Assembly: GCA_009840005.1 (NCBI GenBank)
Contig: VXOR01000061.1
Location: 14,194 to 78,193, forward strand
DNA length: 64,000 nucleotides
DNA from: Gemmatimonadota bacterium
GTDB taxonomy: Bacteria; Latescibacterota; UBA2968; UBA8231
Direction of reading: 5' to 3'
The notes below the pieces were generated by a model. That model worked only from the letters and a program-made list of their open reading frames with translations, did not search any database and was not told where the DNA came from. The translations under genes were made by a program, and so were the position numbers. This document shows, piece after piece, positions 16,380-25,470 of this stretch; position 1 is the first letter of the stretch, and every line of letters begins with the position of its first letter.

Positions 16380-17921
16380 GTGTCAATAGTCCGACGAGTT
16401 TTACCGGTGGTGATTCTCATGGTTATCTTCTCGCTCGGCGTAGCTTCCGCTGAATCTACACAAGACTTGGAGATAAACATGGTCGAACGTTGGGGCGTGT
16501 ATGAACTCACGCTAACCGGCCCGGAGACGGGCAATCCATTCGTCGATGTCGAATTGACAGCAGAATTTGCACTAAACGGTCGAGTTTTCGCGCCGCACGG
16601 ATTTTACGATGGAGACGGCGTGTACAAAATTCGCTTCATGCCCGATGCGGTCGGCGAATGGACGTATATCACAAAAAGCAACCACGCCGCCCTTGACGGC
16701 AAGATCGGCCAGTTTACGTGCATTGCACCATCCGCAGACAATCACGGACCCGTGCACATTCACAACGACTTCTACTTCCAGTATGCCGACGGAACGCCCT
16801 ATCACCAGTTCGGGACAACCTGTTACGCTTGGGCGCATCAAGGGGAAACCATGGAGGAACAAACGCTCGAAACCCTCGCCAACGCACCGTTCAACAAGCT
16901 GCGGATGTGCATCTTTCCCAAGGATTACGTGTACAACAAAAACGAGCCGATCTACTATCCGTTCGCGGGCACACCGCTGAAAAATTGGGACTTCACGCGC
17001 TTTAATCCCGAGTTCTGGCGTCACTTTGAGCAGCGCGTGCTCGACCTTTTACAGCTTGGTATTGAAGCAGATTTAATCCTGTTTCACACCTATGATCGCT
17101 GGGATTTCGAGAACATGGACGCGGCCAGTGACGACCGCTACATCCGCTACGCCGTCGCTCGATTAGCCGCTTTCCGCAATGTGTGGTGGTCGCTGGCCAA
17201 TGAATACGACTTTATGCCAGCGAAAGAAGAATCAGATTGGGATCGGTTTTTCCAAATCATCCGCGACCACGACCCGTATCAGCGGCTGCGCGGAATTCAC
17301 AATGGGCGGCGCTGGTACGACCACGGCAAGGAGTGGGTAACGCACACCAGTATTCAAACCTCCAACATGGCGCACGGTATCCGCTATCGCAGCCAATACA
17401 AAAAACCCGTGATTTACGATGAATGCCGCTACGAGGGCGACATTCCGCAGGGATGGGGAAACATCAGCGCGCAACAGATGGTGCAACACTTTTGGGCGGG
17501 GACTGTTTCCGGCTGCCACGTCGGGCACGGAGAAACGTACAAACACCCCGAAGACTTACTCTGGTGGGCCAAAGGCGGCGTGCTACACGGCGACAACCCG
17601 CAGCGGATCGCATTCCTCAAATCGTTTATGGCAACTGCACCGGCGTTTGACGCGCTCGAACCAATCGGCGACGACAGCGGGCGGTATGTCCTCGCCAAAC
17701 CTGGGGAATACTATCTCGTTTACACCACCGACCCGCAGACGATAACCCTCGAATTGTTGGGCAATCAACCGTATAAAATCGACGCCGTCGATACGTGGAA
17801 CATGGAAGTCGTCCCCATTGGGACGGCACAACCGGGAGCATATACATTCGCTGCGCCATACAGCGACTTTGCGTACCGCTTTACGCCTCTCTACTCCGAT
17901 TCCTCCAGCGTCTCGTCATAA
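16380..17921 (+). CDS. Secreted DUF5060/DUF4038-type glycoside hydrolase-like protein
   Basis: A 513-aa exported protein starting at GTG 16380, with GAGGT 5-9 bp upstream and a signal peptide ending GVASA. Residues about 28-100 are a DUF5060 Ig-like domain (FVDVELTAEFALNGRVF, YDGDGVYKIRFMP). Residues about 110-410 are a TIM-barrel glycosidase region (GTTCYAWAHQ, NKLRMCIFPKDY, WWSLANEYDFM near 270, where Glu may be catalytic). The C-terminal strands (GRYVLAKPGEYYLVY) fit DUF5605. The likely role is extracellular polysaccharide cleavage. Its last 31 bp overlap the convergent sulfatase gene. Confidence 0.85.
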   Translation: MSIVRRVLPVVILMVIFSLGVASAESTQDLEINMVERWGVYELTLTGPETGNPFVDVELTAEFALNGRVFAPHGFYDGDGVYKIRFMPDAVGEWTYITKSNHAALDGKIGQFTCIAPSADNHGPVHIHNDFYFQYADGTPYHQFGTTCYAWAHQGETMEEQTLETLANAPFNKLRMCIFPKDYVYNKNEPIYYPFAGTPLKNWDFTRFNPEFWRHFEQRVLDLLQLGIEADLILFHTYDRWDFENMDAASDDRYIRYAVARLAAFRNVWWSLANEYDFMPAKEESDWDRFFQIIRDHDPYQRLRGIHNGRRWYDHGKEWVTHTSIQTSNMAHGIRYRSQYKKPVIYDECRYEGDIPQGWGNISAQQMVQHFWAGTVSGCHVGHGETYKHPEDLLWWAKGGVLHGDNPQRIAFLKSFMATAPAFDALEPIGDDSGRYVLAKPGEYYLVYTTDPQTITLELLGNQPYKIDAVDTWNMEVVPIGTAQPGAYTFAAPYSDFAYRFTPLYSDSSSVSS

Positions 17922-19381
17922 GGCCCGGCCAGTGCTTCGCCTTGGGCTTTGATTTCTTCCAAACGGCGCGATAGACTCCGCACGATATCCGGGTGCTGGC
18001 CGTACAGATTCTCCCGCTCGGCGATATCGTCTTTGAGGTTGAACAATTCCCCAGGGAAATCGTGGTCGCTATAGCCCCGTTCCGCCTTGAACCAATCCGG
18101 CTCGCGATTGTCGTCGCCAGAAGGGGCGTCGATAAAGACCCAGTCGTCTTGGCGCAGGGCAAAGCGGCCCGCACAACTGTGATGCACGGCTGAGCGGCGC
18201 ACTGGCGCGTCAACCTGACCCTGCAACAAGGGCAAGATGCTAATGCTGTCCTCGGCCGCCCCCGAGGGCAACTGAACCCCAGTCAACTCGGCGCAAGTGG
18301 CCATAAAATCGCCCAACAAAGCAAGCTGGTCGCAGACCGATCCGGCCGGCGTGACCCCGGGCCAGCGAGCGACAAAGGGCACGCGGTGGCCACCTTCCCA
18401 AGTGTCGCGCTTGGCACCGCGCAAATGGGCCATGCTGTAGTGGCCGAATTGACGCACGTGCTCGTAGCAGCCGCCAGCCGCAGCCGGGCTGCACTCGGGG
18501 CCGTTGTCGCTAGTGAAGATGAGCAGCGTGTCGTCGGCCAGCCCCTGCTCGTCGAGCGCGGCCATAATCTCCCCAACTACCCAATCGACTTCGCAGACAA
18601 AATCGCCGTATAGACCCGCTCCGCTACGACCGATAAAGTCCTCGTTGGGAACAATCGGCGTGTGTGGCGAGGTCAGCGGCAAGTAGAGGAAAAAGGGATC
18701 GGAGTTAGCTTCGGCGATGTAGGCGCGGGCACGGCGGACGAATTCGGGGACCATGTCCTCCAATTTCCAGCCCGGTTTCATGGCCCCAGGCAGGCCGAAC
18801 ATCTCCTCGGGCTTTTGCTCGGTCGGGGCCGCGGCCAGCCGGTCCTGTTCAAACCAAGTGTAGGGCGGGAAATTCGGCACATCGACGCCAAAGTAGTAGT
18901 CAAAGCCGCAGGCTAGGGGACCGCCGCCGATGGGTTGGCTATAGTCGATATTGCGCTCTAGGGCTTGGCGCTGCTCGCGGTCGAGGAGGCCAATGGGCGC
19001 GTCGCCGCAGGCCGGTTTGCCGTCCTTGGTCACCCATTCCCAGCCGAGGTGCCACTTGCCGATGCAGGCGGTGCGGTAGCCCTGCTGGCGCAGCAGCTTG
19101 GCCACGGTGGGACGGTCGGCTTCTATCAAGGGCGGATCCCAAGGCCACAGCACGCTGCTTTTGAGCGGAGTGCGCCAGCAATAGCGGCCGGTGAGCAGGG
19201 CGTAGCGGCTGGGCGAGCAGACGCTGGAGGAGGCGTGAGCGTCGGTAAAGCGCATCCCCTGAGCGGCGAGGCGGTCGAGGTGGGGCGTGGGAATTTTGCA
19301 GCCGGAGTTGTTGCATCCCATATCGCCGTATCCCATGTCGTCGGCGAGAATGTAGATGATGTTGGGCTTTTGCCGGGGCAT
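17891..19381 (-). CDS. Type I sulfatase (arylsulfatase family)
   Basis: A 496-aa sulfatase. The formylglycine signature is Cys55-Ser-Pro-Ser-Arg59 (SSVCSPSRYALLTGR); calcium-binding Asp14-Asp15 are in ILADDMGYGD. Later conserved pieces include FFLYLPLTSPHTPI, LLIFTSDNGPE and the WEGGHRVPF loop. No signal peptide is visible (MPRQKPNIIYILADD), so it appears cytoplasmic unless the start is further upstream. AGGA precedes the ATG. It converges on the DUF5060 gene with a 31-bp overlap. Together they suggest use of a sulfated polysaccharide. Activation would need a formylglycine-generating enzyme, not seen here. Confidence 0.93.
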   Translation of the reverse strand: MPRQKPNIIYILADDMGYGDMGCNNSGCKIPTPHLDRLAAQGMRFTDAHASSSVCSPSRYALLTGRYCWRTPLKSSVLWPWDPPLIEADRPTVAKLLRQQGYRTACIGKWHLGWEWVTKDGKPACGDAPIGLLDREQRQALERNIDYSQPIGGGPLACGFDYYFGVDVPNFPPYTWFEQDRLAAAPTEQKPEEMFGLPGAMKPGWKLEDMVPEFVRRARAYIAEANSDPFFLYLPLTSPHTPIVPNEDFIGRSGAGLYGDFVCEVDWVVGEIMAALDEQGLADDTLLIFTSDNGPECSPAAAGGCYEHVRQFGHYSMAHLRGAKRDTWEGGHRVPFVARWPGVTPAGSVCDQLALLGDFMATCAELTGVQLPSGAAEDSISILPLLQGQVDAPVRRSAVHHSCAGRFALRQDDWVFIDAPSGDDNREPDWFKAERGYSDHDFPGELFNLKDDIAERENLYGQHPDIVRSLSRRLEEIKAQGEALAGPYDETLEESE

Positions 19382-19572
19382 GGCCGGTCCTTTCTTTTAG
19401 ATGGAAATCGTTACTGATAAGCTAAACACTCGATCGACGTCTCCGTTTGGCTTTGGGACTATTGACAAGCTGCGGCTGGAAAACCTAGGTTGGGGCAAAG
19501 ATAGGTTAGGGCTTGGCCTCCACAAAATCCCCTTACTCAGCCCACCGAGCAACTGCAATCTAGGCATCCGGC

Positions 19573-21567
19573 TTGAAAAAAGAAATCCCCGCCAGTCTGC
19601 GGGCCCGTCTCGCCGAACGCGCCGCGCCCCGAGCTAGAGAACGCCCCGACGCCCACATCACTTTCCGCGGCCTGTTTCTCGGTGCCCTGCTGTGCGTTGC
19701 CATCGCCTTAGGCGTGCCCCATACCACCATGCTAATCAAGGGTACGCCCATGGGCTTTTCCTCATCGACCCCGGCGGCGTACTGCCTGCTTTTTTTTCTG
19801 CTGATCACCGTCCACGTGGCACTGGCCCTGCCCAAGCGGCAATGGGGTCTGCAATGGGGCGAACTGGTCACCATCGCCATTATGATGATGGTCGCCGCGG
19901 CCATCCCCTCCCGGGGCGTGACCGGCATGCTCCTGCCCATGATCACCGGAACCTACTACTACGCCTCAGCCGAGAACAAATGGGCCGAAGTCGTCCATCC
20001 CCATCTCACCGAATGGATGCTGATGGGCGACCCCGAGGCCGTGCGCGGTTTCTACGAAGGCAGTATCGGCGCCACGGCCATCCCCTGGGCCAGTTGGTTG
20101 CCTCCCTTGGGCTACTGGCTGCTGTTCTACGCCGCCTTGTACCTCACCCTCATCTCCATTGCCGTGATCCTGCGCCGCCAGTGGGTCGAACACGAGCGCC
20201 TAGCCTACCCTCTCGCCCAAGTGGCTCTAGCCATGATCGAGGACGAGGGCCGATCCTCCCTGCTCAAGCCCTTTTTTAAAAGCAGGCTCATGTGGCTCGG
20301 CTTTGCCATCCCCTTCTTGGTCGGCAGCCTCAATGCCCTGCACCACTATTTCCCCTCCGTGGCCCAGATCAACCTGAAGACCAGCGTGTCCTTCCTCGGC
20401 ACCAATCTGCCGGTCAACCTCAATTTCCTCATGCTGGGCTTCTCCTTCCTCATCAATTCCACCCTTTCGCTCAGCCTGTGGTTCTTCCTCCTAATCTACA
20501 CGCTGCAACAACACGTCCTCGGCCTGTTGGGCATCGACACTCTGCAGGCCACCCTCGGCCCCTGGAGCACTCCAGTGACCGGCCACCAGATGATGGGAGC
20601 TCTGATTGTAATGGTGGGGGCGGGCCTGTGGGTGGGGCGGCACCACCTAGCCGAGGTGTGGCGTCAAGCCGTGTCCAAGAAGGCCCCGGACGACGATGCC
20701 GATGAGATCATGTCCTACCGCAGCGCCCTGTTGGGGCTTCTCATCGGCACCGCGGGCATGACCCTCTGGCTGTGGCAAAGCGGCATTCCCGCTTGGATCG
20801 CGCCGCTGTTCGTCTTTGCGGCCCTCGTCATCTTCATCGGCCTGACGCGCGCCATTGTCGAGGCCGGCATCCCCACCTTGAGCCCGGCCATGGTGCCCCT
20901 CGGTTTCGTGGTTTCCGGGGTAGGCGTCCCGGCCCTCGGGGCCAAGGGCATGGTGGCCGCGGCCTACTCCCTCATCTGGGTCGGCGAATTGCTGGTCTTT
21001 ATGATGGCGCCCCTGTCCAACAGCCTGCGCCTGACCAGCGAGACCACGGGCAACCGGCGCCGGCTCCTGTGGGGCATTGCCGGGGCCATGTTCATCACCT
21101 TGGCCGTCTCCATCTACTACACCCTCCACCTAGCCTATGACTACGGCGGGGTCAATCTCCACAACCAGTTCTTCGGCCAGGGCTTCCCGAGCTATCCCTC
21201 CAGATTCGCCCTGCGCAAATTGAGCGAGCCGTCCGGAGTCAGCGTCGATGGCTGGCTCTGGACCTTGAGCGGCGGCCTAGTCATGGCCCTCCTCATGATC
21301 GCCCGCCAGCGCCTGATGTGGTGGCCCTTCCACCCGCTGGGCTTTGCCGTCAGCGCCGGGTGGACCATGCGCTACATCTGGTTCTCCATCTTTTTGGCCT
21401 GGCTGATCAAACTCGTCATCCTGCGCTACGGCGGCGTCGGTCTATACCACAAAATCCGCCCCTTTTTTCTCGGCCTGATCGCCGGTCAATTCGCCACCGG
21501 AGGTCTGTGGCTGGTCATCGACGCGTTTACCGGCACAGTGGGCAATGTCATTCCGGTGATGTACTGA
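19573..21567 (+). CDS. DUF6785-family polytopic membrane protein
   Basis: A 664-aa protein with about 12-14 membrane segments and alternating loops (WAEVVHPHLTEWMLMGDPEA, VILRRQWVEHERLAYPLAQV, DDDADEIMSYRSALLGLLIG, C-terminal LRYGGVGLYHKIRPFFLGLI). A homologue lies at 33369-35465. The family is known only as a domain of unknown function; OPT-like transport has been suggested but is not shown here. An in-frame TAG 12 bp upstream forces a non-ATG start, the TTG at 19573, without a clear ribosome site. Its 3' end overlaps the sialidase gene by 20 bp. Confidence 0.8.
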   Translation: MKKEIPASLRARLAERAAPRARERPDAHITFRGLFLGALLCVAIALGVPHTTMLIKGTPMGFSSSTPAAYCLLFFLLITVHVALALPKRQWGLQWGELVTIAIMMMVAAAIPSRGVTGMLLPMITGTYYYASAENKWAEVVHPHLTEWMLMGDPEAVRGFYEGSIGATAIPWASWLPPLGYWLLFYAALYLTLISIAVILRRQWVEHERLAYPLAQVALAMIEDEGRSSLLKPFFKSRLMWLGFAIPFLVGSLNALHHYFPSVAQINLKTSVSFLGTNLPVNLNFLMLGFSFLINSTLSLSLWFFLLIYTLQQHVLGLLGIDTLQATLGPWSTPVTGHQMMGALIVMVGAGLWVGRHHLAEVWRQAVSKKAPDDDADEIMSYRSALLGLLIGTAGMTLWLWQSGIPAWIAPLFVFAALVIFIGLTRAIVEAGIPTLSPAMVPLGFVVSGVGVPALGAKGMVAAAYSLIWVGELLVFMMAPLSNSLRLTSETTGNRRRLLWGIAGAMFITLAVSIYYTLHLAYDYGGVNLHNQFFGQGFPSYPSRFALRKLSEPSGVSVDGWLWTLSGGLVMALLMIARQRLMWWPFHPLGFAVSAGWTMRYIWFSIFLAWLIKLVILRYGGVGLYHKIRPFFLGLIAGQFATGGLWLVIDAFTGTVGNVIPVMY

Positions 21568-22579
21568 CTTCCAATTCCATTACAATCCACGTCGGCGCAA
21601 AGCGAGCCAAGCGCAAACAGCCGTAGCGCTCGGCCTCGTATAGACACAAAACCTGTCCGTCGGGAGCCACGGCCAAATCGGAGTACGCCGCCGCACCCGG
21701 CTCAAGTACTCGCGCTATGGGCCAACTGTGCCCTTGGTCTTCGCTCAGCCGCAAGGTCAACTCGGCGCGCTCGTCGGGCTTGCTGGGATGCGCCGTTAAG
21801 ATGCGCCCATCGTCGAGACGCACAATGCTGCCCTGGCAGGAGGGTTCGGGCAGGGCCGGCTCGTAGGCAACCGCAGACCAAGTTGCGCCGCCATCGCGGC
21901 TACGCGACCAGCCCCGGCAGCGGCGTTCATTGCGACTGCGTAGCGTCATGTACAGAGAGCCATCAGCCGTTTCCACAGCCTCGCATTCGTCCGAGGCGTC
22001 GTGGGTCAATTTGTCTCCAACCTGCCAAGTGTGGCCGCCGTCGTCGCTGTAAAAAGCGATGGAAGACTGCACTTGTCCCCAAGTCGGCGGCGGCTGACGC
22101 CAAGTGGCCGGGCCGGGGCTTTCATCGACCCAAGAGGGCACGAGCAAGCGACCGCTTTGCAGTTGAATGCCGTGGCCGGGGCCCGTGCCGAGGTAGGTCC
22201 ACGAAGAAGCCTTCACTTGGGAGGTAATTTCCACGGGATCGGTCCAAGTCCGACCGCTGTCGGCGCTGCGGCTGACAAAGACCTCCTGATTGTCCTTGCA
22301 AAAGGGCAACAACACCGCACCTCGGTCGTGGTCAACTACGGGACAGGGATTGCCGCAGGTGCGCTCGCCGTCGGCGATGATCCGCTGGCGAGGTTCCCAA
22401 GTGCGCCCGCCGTCCGTGCTGCGGCGCAGGAGAATGTCGATTTGATCGTCGTCGCGGCCAGTGTGGCGGCGCGCTTCGCAAAAGGCCAGCACTGCCCCGT
22501 TTGGCGCTACGGCCAAGGCGGGGATGCGATAGGTGTGGTAGCCTTCTTGGCCGGAGACGAATAGGTCTTGTATTTGCAC
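21548..22579 (-). CDS. Exo-alpha-sialidase-like BNR-repeat protein
   Basis: A 343-aa six-bladed propeller. It begins with a YRIP motif (Arg18) and has at least five Asp boxes: RSTDGGRTW, RSADSGRTW, YSDDGGHTW, RSRDGGATW, LSEDQGHSW. DECEAVETADGSLYMTLRSR carries the Glu and Arg expected in the sialidase site. No signal peptide is seen, so the substrate would be intracellular or the function differs. The start is GTG with AGGAG 6 bp upstream. It follows the PhyH gene by 36 bp, the last of four co-directional genes. Confidence 0.85.
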   Translation of the reverse strand: MQIQDLFVSGQEGYHTYRIPALAVAPNGAVLAFCEARRHTGRDDDQIDILLRRSTDGGRTWEPRQRIIADGERTCGNPCPVVDHDRGAVLLPFCKDNQEVFVSRSADSGRTWTDPVEITSQVKASSWTYLGTGPGHGIQLQSGRLLVPSWVDESPGPATWRQPPPTWGQVQSSIAFYSDDGGHTWQVGDKLTHDASDECEAVETADGSLYMTLRSRNERRCRGWSRSRDGGATWSAVAYEPALPEPSCQGSIVRLDDGRILTAHPSKPDERAELTLRLSEDQGHSWPIARVLEPGAAAYSDLAVAPDGQVLCLYEAERYGCLRLARFAPTWIVMELEVSTSPE

Positions 22580-22615
22580 GGTTCGCTCCTGTGGAAAGGG
22601 CTTCAGGCGCTGTAG

Positions 22616-23446
22616 TTAGGTGAGCTTATCCAGCACGTGTTCCTCGTAGTACTCCGAGGAAAAACCAGCCTCGGCGTAGGCTCGGGTGGCCGCGGACCAC
22701 TGGCTGTAAAAGGTGCGTTGCTCGGGGTCGGGATGTTCGGCCAAGCGCTTAGGTAAGAGCACCCAATTGGTCAGAGGCTGACTGGCGGCACGGCTGTAGT
22801 AATGGTGCAAGGTGCGCCGGGCGCAGGCGCGTTGTCCGGGCAGGCGGGTGTGAAAAATGGCAATGTCGTACAAGACCAAAGTGCCGGCCGGGCCGCGGAT
22901 GGGTACTTCCGCATAGGCATCGCCTAGCTGGGCGCGGGCCTCCTCCAACGTCTCGTAAGGACCACTATTGGGCACGACGCAAAAGCAGGGATCGCTGGCC
23001 CCCACGTCACTCAAGTAGTGTATGGCGCAGACGTAGGTGCATTCGTAGGGGCGCTCAGGCTCGGTCTGGGTCGTAGGTTGGTAGGGCCGGTCGCGATGGA
23101 AGCGCATCTCGCCGTCGCCTTTGCCAGCGGGCACGTCGCGGAAATCGAATTGGGCAAAGCGAGGTTGGGGAGCCATGATGGTCTGCACTAGATCGTATGA
23201 AACTGTCGGCTGGATAAAGCGGTCCAATTCGGGGTGGTGAACCAAGATTTGCCCGTGTGAAAAGACGCCCAAGCGATCGGGGCCCCATTCGCGGGGGATT
23301 TCCCCTTTGGAGCGATCGACAAAGGCGTTGAGAGTGCAGATGTCGTCGGCTGGTAAGCCGTCGGCGACTACGACGTACTTATACTGCTGAAAAAAATCGA
23401 GTATGTCTTCCTTGTTGTCGGGGGCGAAAATGGGAGGCTGTGCCAT
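22616..23446 (-). CDS. Phytanoyl-CoA dioxygenase (PhyH) family protein
   Basis: A 276-aa Fe(II)/2-oxoglutarate oxygenase with His117-Arg-Asp119 (MRFHRDRPYQP) and a distal His in YDIAIFHTRLPGQRAC. The intervening FCVVPNSGPYETLEEAR and PAGTLVLYD are typical of the family. It begins 3 bp after the mannonate dehydratase stop, whose 3' end carries its AGGAGG ribosome site, so the two are translated together. An oxygenase in a sugar-acid operon is unusual; the substrate is unknown. Confidence 0.85.
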   Translation of the reverse strand: MAQPPIFAPDNKEDILDFFQQYKYVVVADGLPADDICTLNAFVDRSKGEIPREWGPDRLGVFSHGQILVHHPELDRFIQPTVSYDLVQTIMAPQPRFAQFDFRDVPAGKGDGEMRFHRDRPYQPTTQTEPERPYECTYVCAIHYLSDVGASDPCFCVVPNSGPYETLEEARAQLGDAYAEVPIRGPAGTLVLYDIAIFHTRLPGQRACARRTLHHYYSRAASQPLTNWVLLPKRLAEHPDPEQRTFYSQWSAATRAYAEAGFSSEYYEEHVLDKLT

Positions 23447-23449
23447 GCA

Positions 23450-24433
23450 TTAGACCTCCTCCACCGCCTGCAAGGCCGCGTGGATATAACCAAAGGTATA
23501 GGCAAACCCGACTTTGCCCGGCTCAGGGCCGCTGATCCCAGGAACGTGGTCCGGCATGATCATGTACTCGTAGCCGATCTCCTTGTACACCTTCAGCGCC
23601 CGGATCATATTGACATCGCCTTCGTCGGGAAAGACCTCGACGAAGTTCCCCAAGCCCCCTTTGATATTGCGGAAGTGGACGTTGAAAATTTTCTTGCGCT
23701 CGCCGAAGTAGCGAATAACAGCAAAAATTTCCTCCGCCGGATTGGCCAGCGCCTCGGACATGCAGCCCTGGCAAAAATTCAAGCCGTTGTACGGACTGTC
23801 GTAGAGCGCGATGAGCTTTTTGAAGCCCTCGACCATCCCCAAGGGACGCGCCACACCCCGATACGTATTGCCCACGCCAATGCCCGGGTCGGATGGATGA
23901 CAGGCCATTTGGACTTTGTACTCTTCGGCTACGGGTATGATCTCCTGCAGCCAGTGGTCAATGCGCTCCCACATCTCGTCTTCATCGGCCGGCCCGTCTT
24001 CAAACTCGCCCAGCGACTGATCCAATTTGTCCAACTCAAAGGTCGATACCGTGGCTCCCCCGCGCCCCGTCTTCGAGGGCGTCCGCAGGTGGCCCAAGAT
24101 GGTGATATTGTAGTTGAGGCCGCGGATGCCGGCCTCGCCCGCCATCCGCACCGTCTCTTTCATCCAGTCGAGCTGGCGGTCGCGCTCGACGCTCGGTTTG
24201 AGAAAAATCGCCCCCGCCTCGTTTTGGTAGGCGCTGCGCGAGCCCAAAGGGATGTGGATCATCTCCATGCTGATGTCGTGTTTAGCCCACCGCTCCTTCA
24301 TCTGCTGCAGCATCTCTGTGCTCCATTCCCGCCACGGCGCGGCAGGAGTCTGATCGACGTTTTTGATGCCGAGTTGCGACAAGACCTTCATTTCTTCGTC
24401 GGTCTGTTCCCCAAATTGCGATCCAATGTACAT
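23450..24433 (-). CDS. uxuA: D-mannonate dehydratase (UxuA family)
   Basis: A 327-aa TIM-barrel enzyme converting D-mannonate to 2-keto-3-deoxy-D-gluconate in the hexuronate pathway. Conserved metal and substrate residues are seen in MACHPSDPGIG, LNFCQGCMSE, IFNVHFRNIKGG and MIMPDHVPGI. It is shorter than the E. coli enzyme (about 394 aa) but matches the short form common in other phyla. AGGA precedes the ATG. The next upstream gene, an HpcH/HpaI aldolase, could use the keto-acid product. Confidence 0.85.
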   Translation of the reverse strand: MYIGSQFGEQTDEEMKVLSQLGIKNVDQTPAAPWREWSTEMLQQMKERWAKHDISMEMIHIPLGSRSAYQNEAGAIFLKPSVERDRQLDWMKETVRMAGEAGIRGLNYNITILGHLRTPSKTGRGGATVSTFELDKLDQSLGEFEDGPADEDEMWERIDHWLQEIIPVAEEYKVQMACHPSDPGIGVGNTYRGVARPLGMVEGFKKLIALYDSPYNGLNFCQGCMSEALANPAEEIFAVIRYFGERKKIFNVHFRNIKGGLGNFVEVFPDEGDVNMIRALKVYKEIGYEYMIMPDHVPGISGPEPGKVGFAYTFGYIHAALQAVEEV

Positions 24434-24466
24434 AGCGTATCCTCCGAATGATTGATTTAGTAACCG

Positions 24467-24609
24467 ATGTTACGCATAGGCATCTGGGTATAAGATGCTT
24501 CGACTCCGCTTCGCTGCGCTCAGCATGACGCAGGGAAGCAGCAAACTAGCACTTGTCATGCTGAGCATAGCGAAGCATCCCATACCTTAGGGGCCTGTGC
24601 GTAACATCA
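24467..24609. mobile_element. 143-bp imperfect palindrome, MITE-like
   Basis: Terminal arms GATGTTACGCATAGG (24467-24481) and CCTGTGCGTAACATC (24595-24609) pair at 14 of 15 bases. An inner pair continues the palindrome (GATGCTTCGAC... CAGCATGAC and GTCATGCTGAGC ... CGAAGCATC). No coding frame is present. A related but more diverged element lies at 33249-33354. It separates the aldolase and mannonate dehydratase genes. Confidence 0.7.
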
Positions 24610-24650
24610 GGACGATTAACATACGGCTACCGAGGTAGTGCGGCCAAAAA

Positions 24651-25388
24651 CTAGCTCGGCGCATCCCCTTGGAAAAGCGTAAACCCCATATCCAGATACT
24701 TGTCGCGGTCTTCGGGGCTAGTACCCGTTCCCATGGCCAGACTGATGCCAGTTCCAGCCAATTGCGCGGCGACATTGCGCATACAGTCATCGACCGTGCG
24801 CAGTGGATAGTCCGGGTGATCCTCCAAGCTGAAGGAAAGGTCGTTGGGCCCAAACGTGACCACGCTCACGCCCGGCTTGGCCAATTTGCGAATGTTAGTC
24901 ACCGCTTCGACGGATTCTACTTGGATCGCCAAGATCACGTAGTCATTCCACCACGCCGCATAGGCGCGTCGGTCCACCCCTTGGGTCGAGCCGCGCAGGC
25001 CGCGGCGATGCGCGCCGCCCCAACTGCGCCGTCCGATGGGGCCGTAATAGGCATAGGCAATGGCGTCATCTACGGTCTCCGGCTCCATGACTTCGGGGAT
25101 CAAAACCGCGCTGGGACCCAAGTCGAGATAGCGCCCGACCATGTAAGCCTGCCGGGTGTGTGGGATGCGCAATTGCACGTCGATGTCTAGCTCTTCGGCC
25201 GCCCGGCAGTAGGCGACCAATTGCTCTTCGCTAAAGGGGGTGTGCTGGCTGTCGATCCAGATGTAGTCGAACTGGCCGGTTGACCATATATCGGCCAACT
25301 CCTCCTTGGTCGTGGTCAGCGAGCCGCGCAAGGCGGTTAGCACTTCGCCGTCTTGCATCCGTTGTCTGAGCGTCTTCTTTTGCGCCAT
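24651..25388 (-). CDS. HpcH/HpaI family aldolase
   Basis: A 245-aa class II aldolase of the 2-keto-3-deoxy-acid type. YIWIDSQHTPFSEEQLVAY, the RIPHT substrate loop, LIPEVMEPETVDDAIAYAYY, GRRSWGG and FGPNDLSFSLEDHPDYP match the family. Such enzymes cleave 2-keto-3-deoxy sugar acids to pyruvate and an aldehyde. Next to mannonate dehydratase it could split 2-keto-3-deoxygluconate without phosphorylation; this is inference. AGGAG precedes the ATG. The palindromic element follows its stop. Confidence 0.85.
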   Translation of the reverse strand: MAQKKTLRQRMQDGEVLTALRGSLTTTKEELADIWSTGQFDYIWIDSQHTPFSEEQLVAYCRAAEELDIDVQLRIPHTRQAYMVGRYLDLGPSAVLIPEVMEPETVDDAIAYAYYGPIGRRSWGGAHRRGLRGSTQGVDRRAYAAWWNDYVILAIQVESVEAVTNIRKLAKPGVSVVTFGPNDLSFSLEDHPDYPLRTVDDCMRNVAAQLAGTGISLAMGTGTSPEDRDKYLDMGFTLFQGDAPS

Positions 25389-25470
25389 AATGACTCCTGT
25401 AGCCTAATTGAATGGGAAAGAACCCGTGGTTAGATTGGATGAAACTGCAAAGGAAGGTGAAAAAATTAAC

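Noticed and set aside
19462..19491. Promoter before the first DUF6785 gene (TTGACA at 19462)
   Set aside because: The -35 is perfect, but at an 18-bp spacing the -10 is only TAGGTT, too weak to support.
23480..24451. A 323-codon open frame antisense to the mannonate dehydratase gene
   Set aside because: Shadow of a conserved gene; no domain, no ribosome site.
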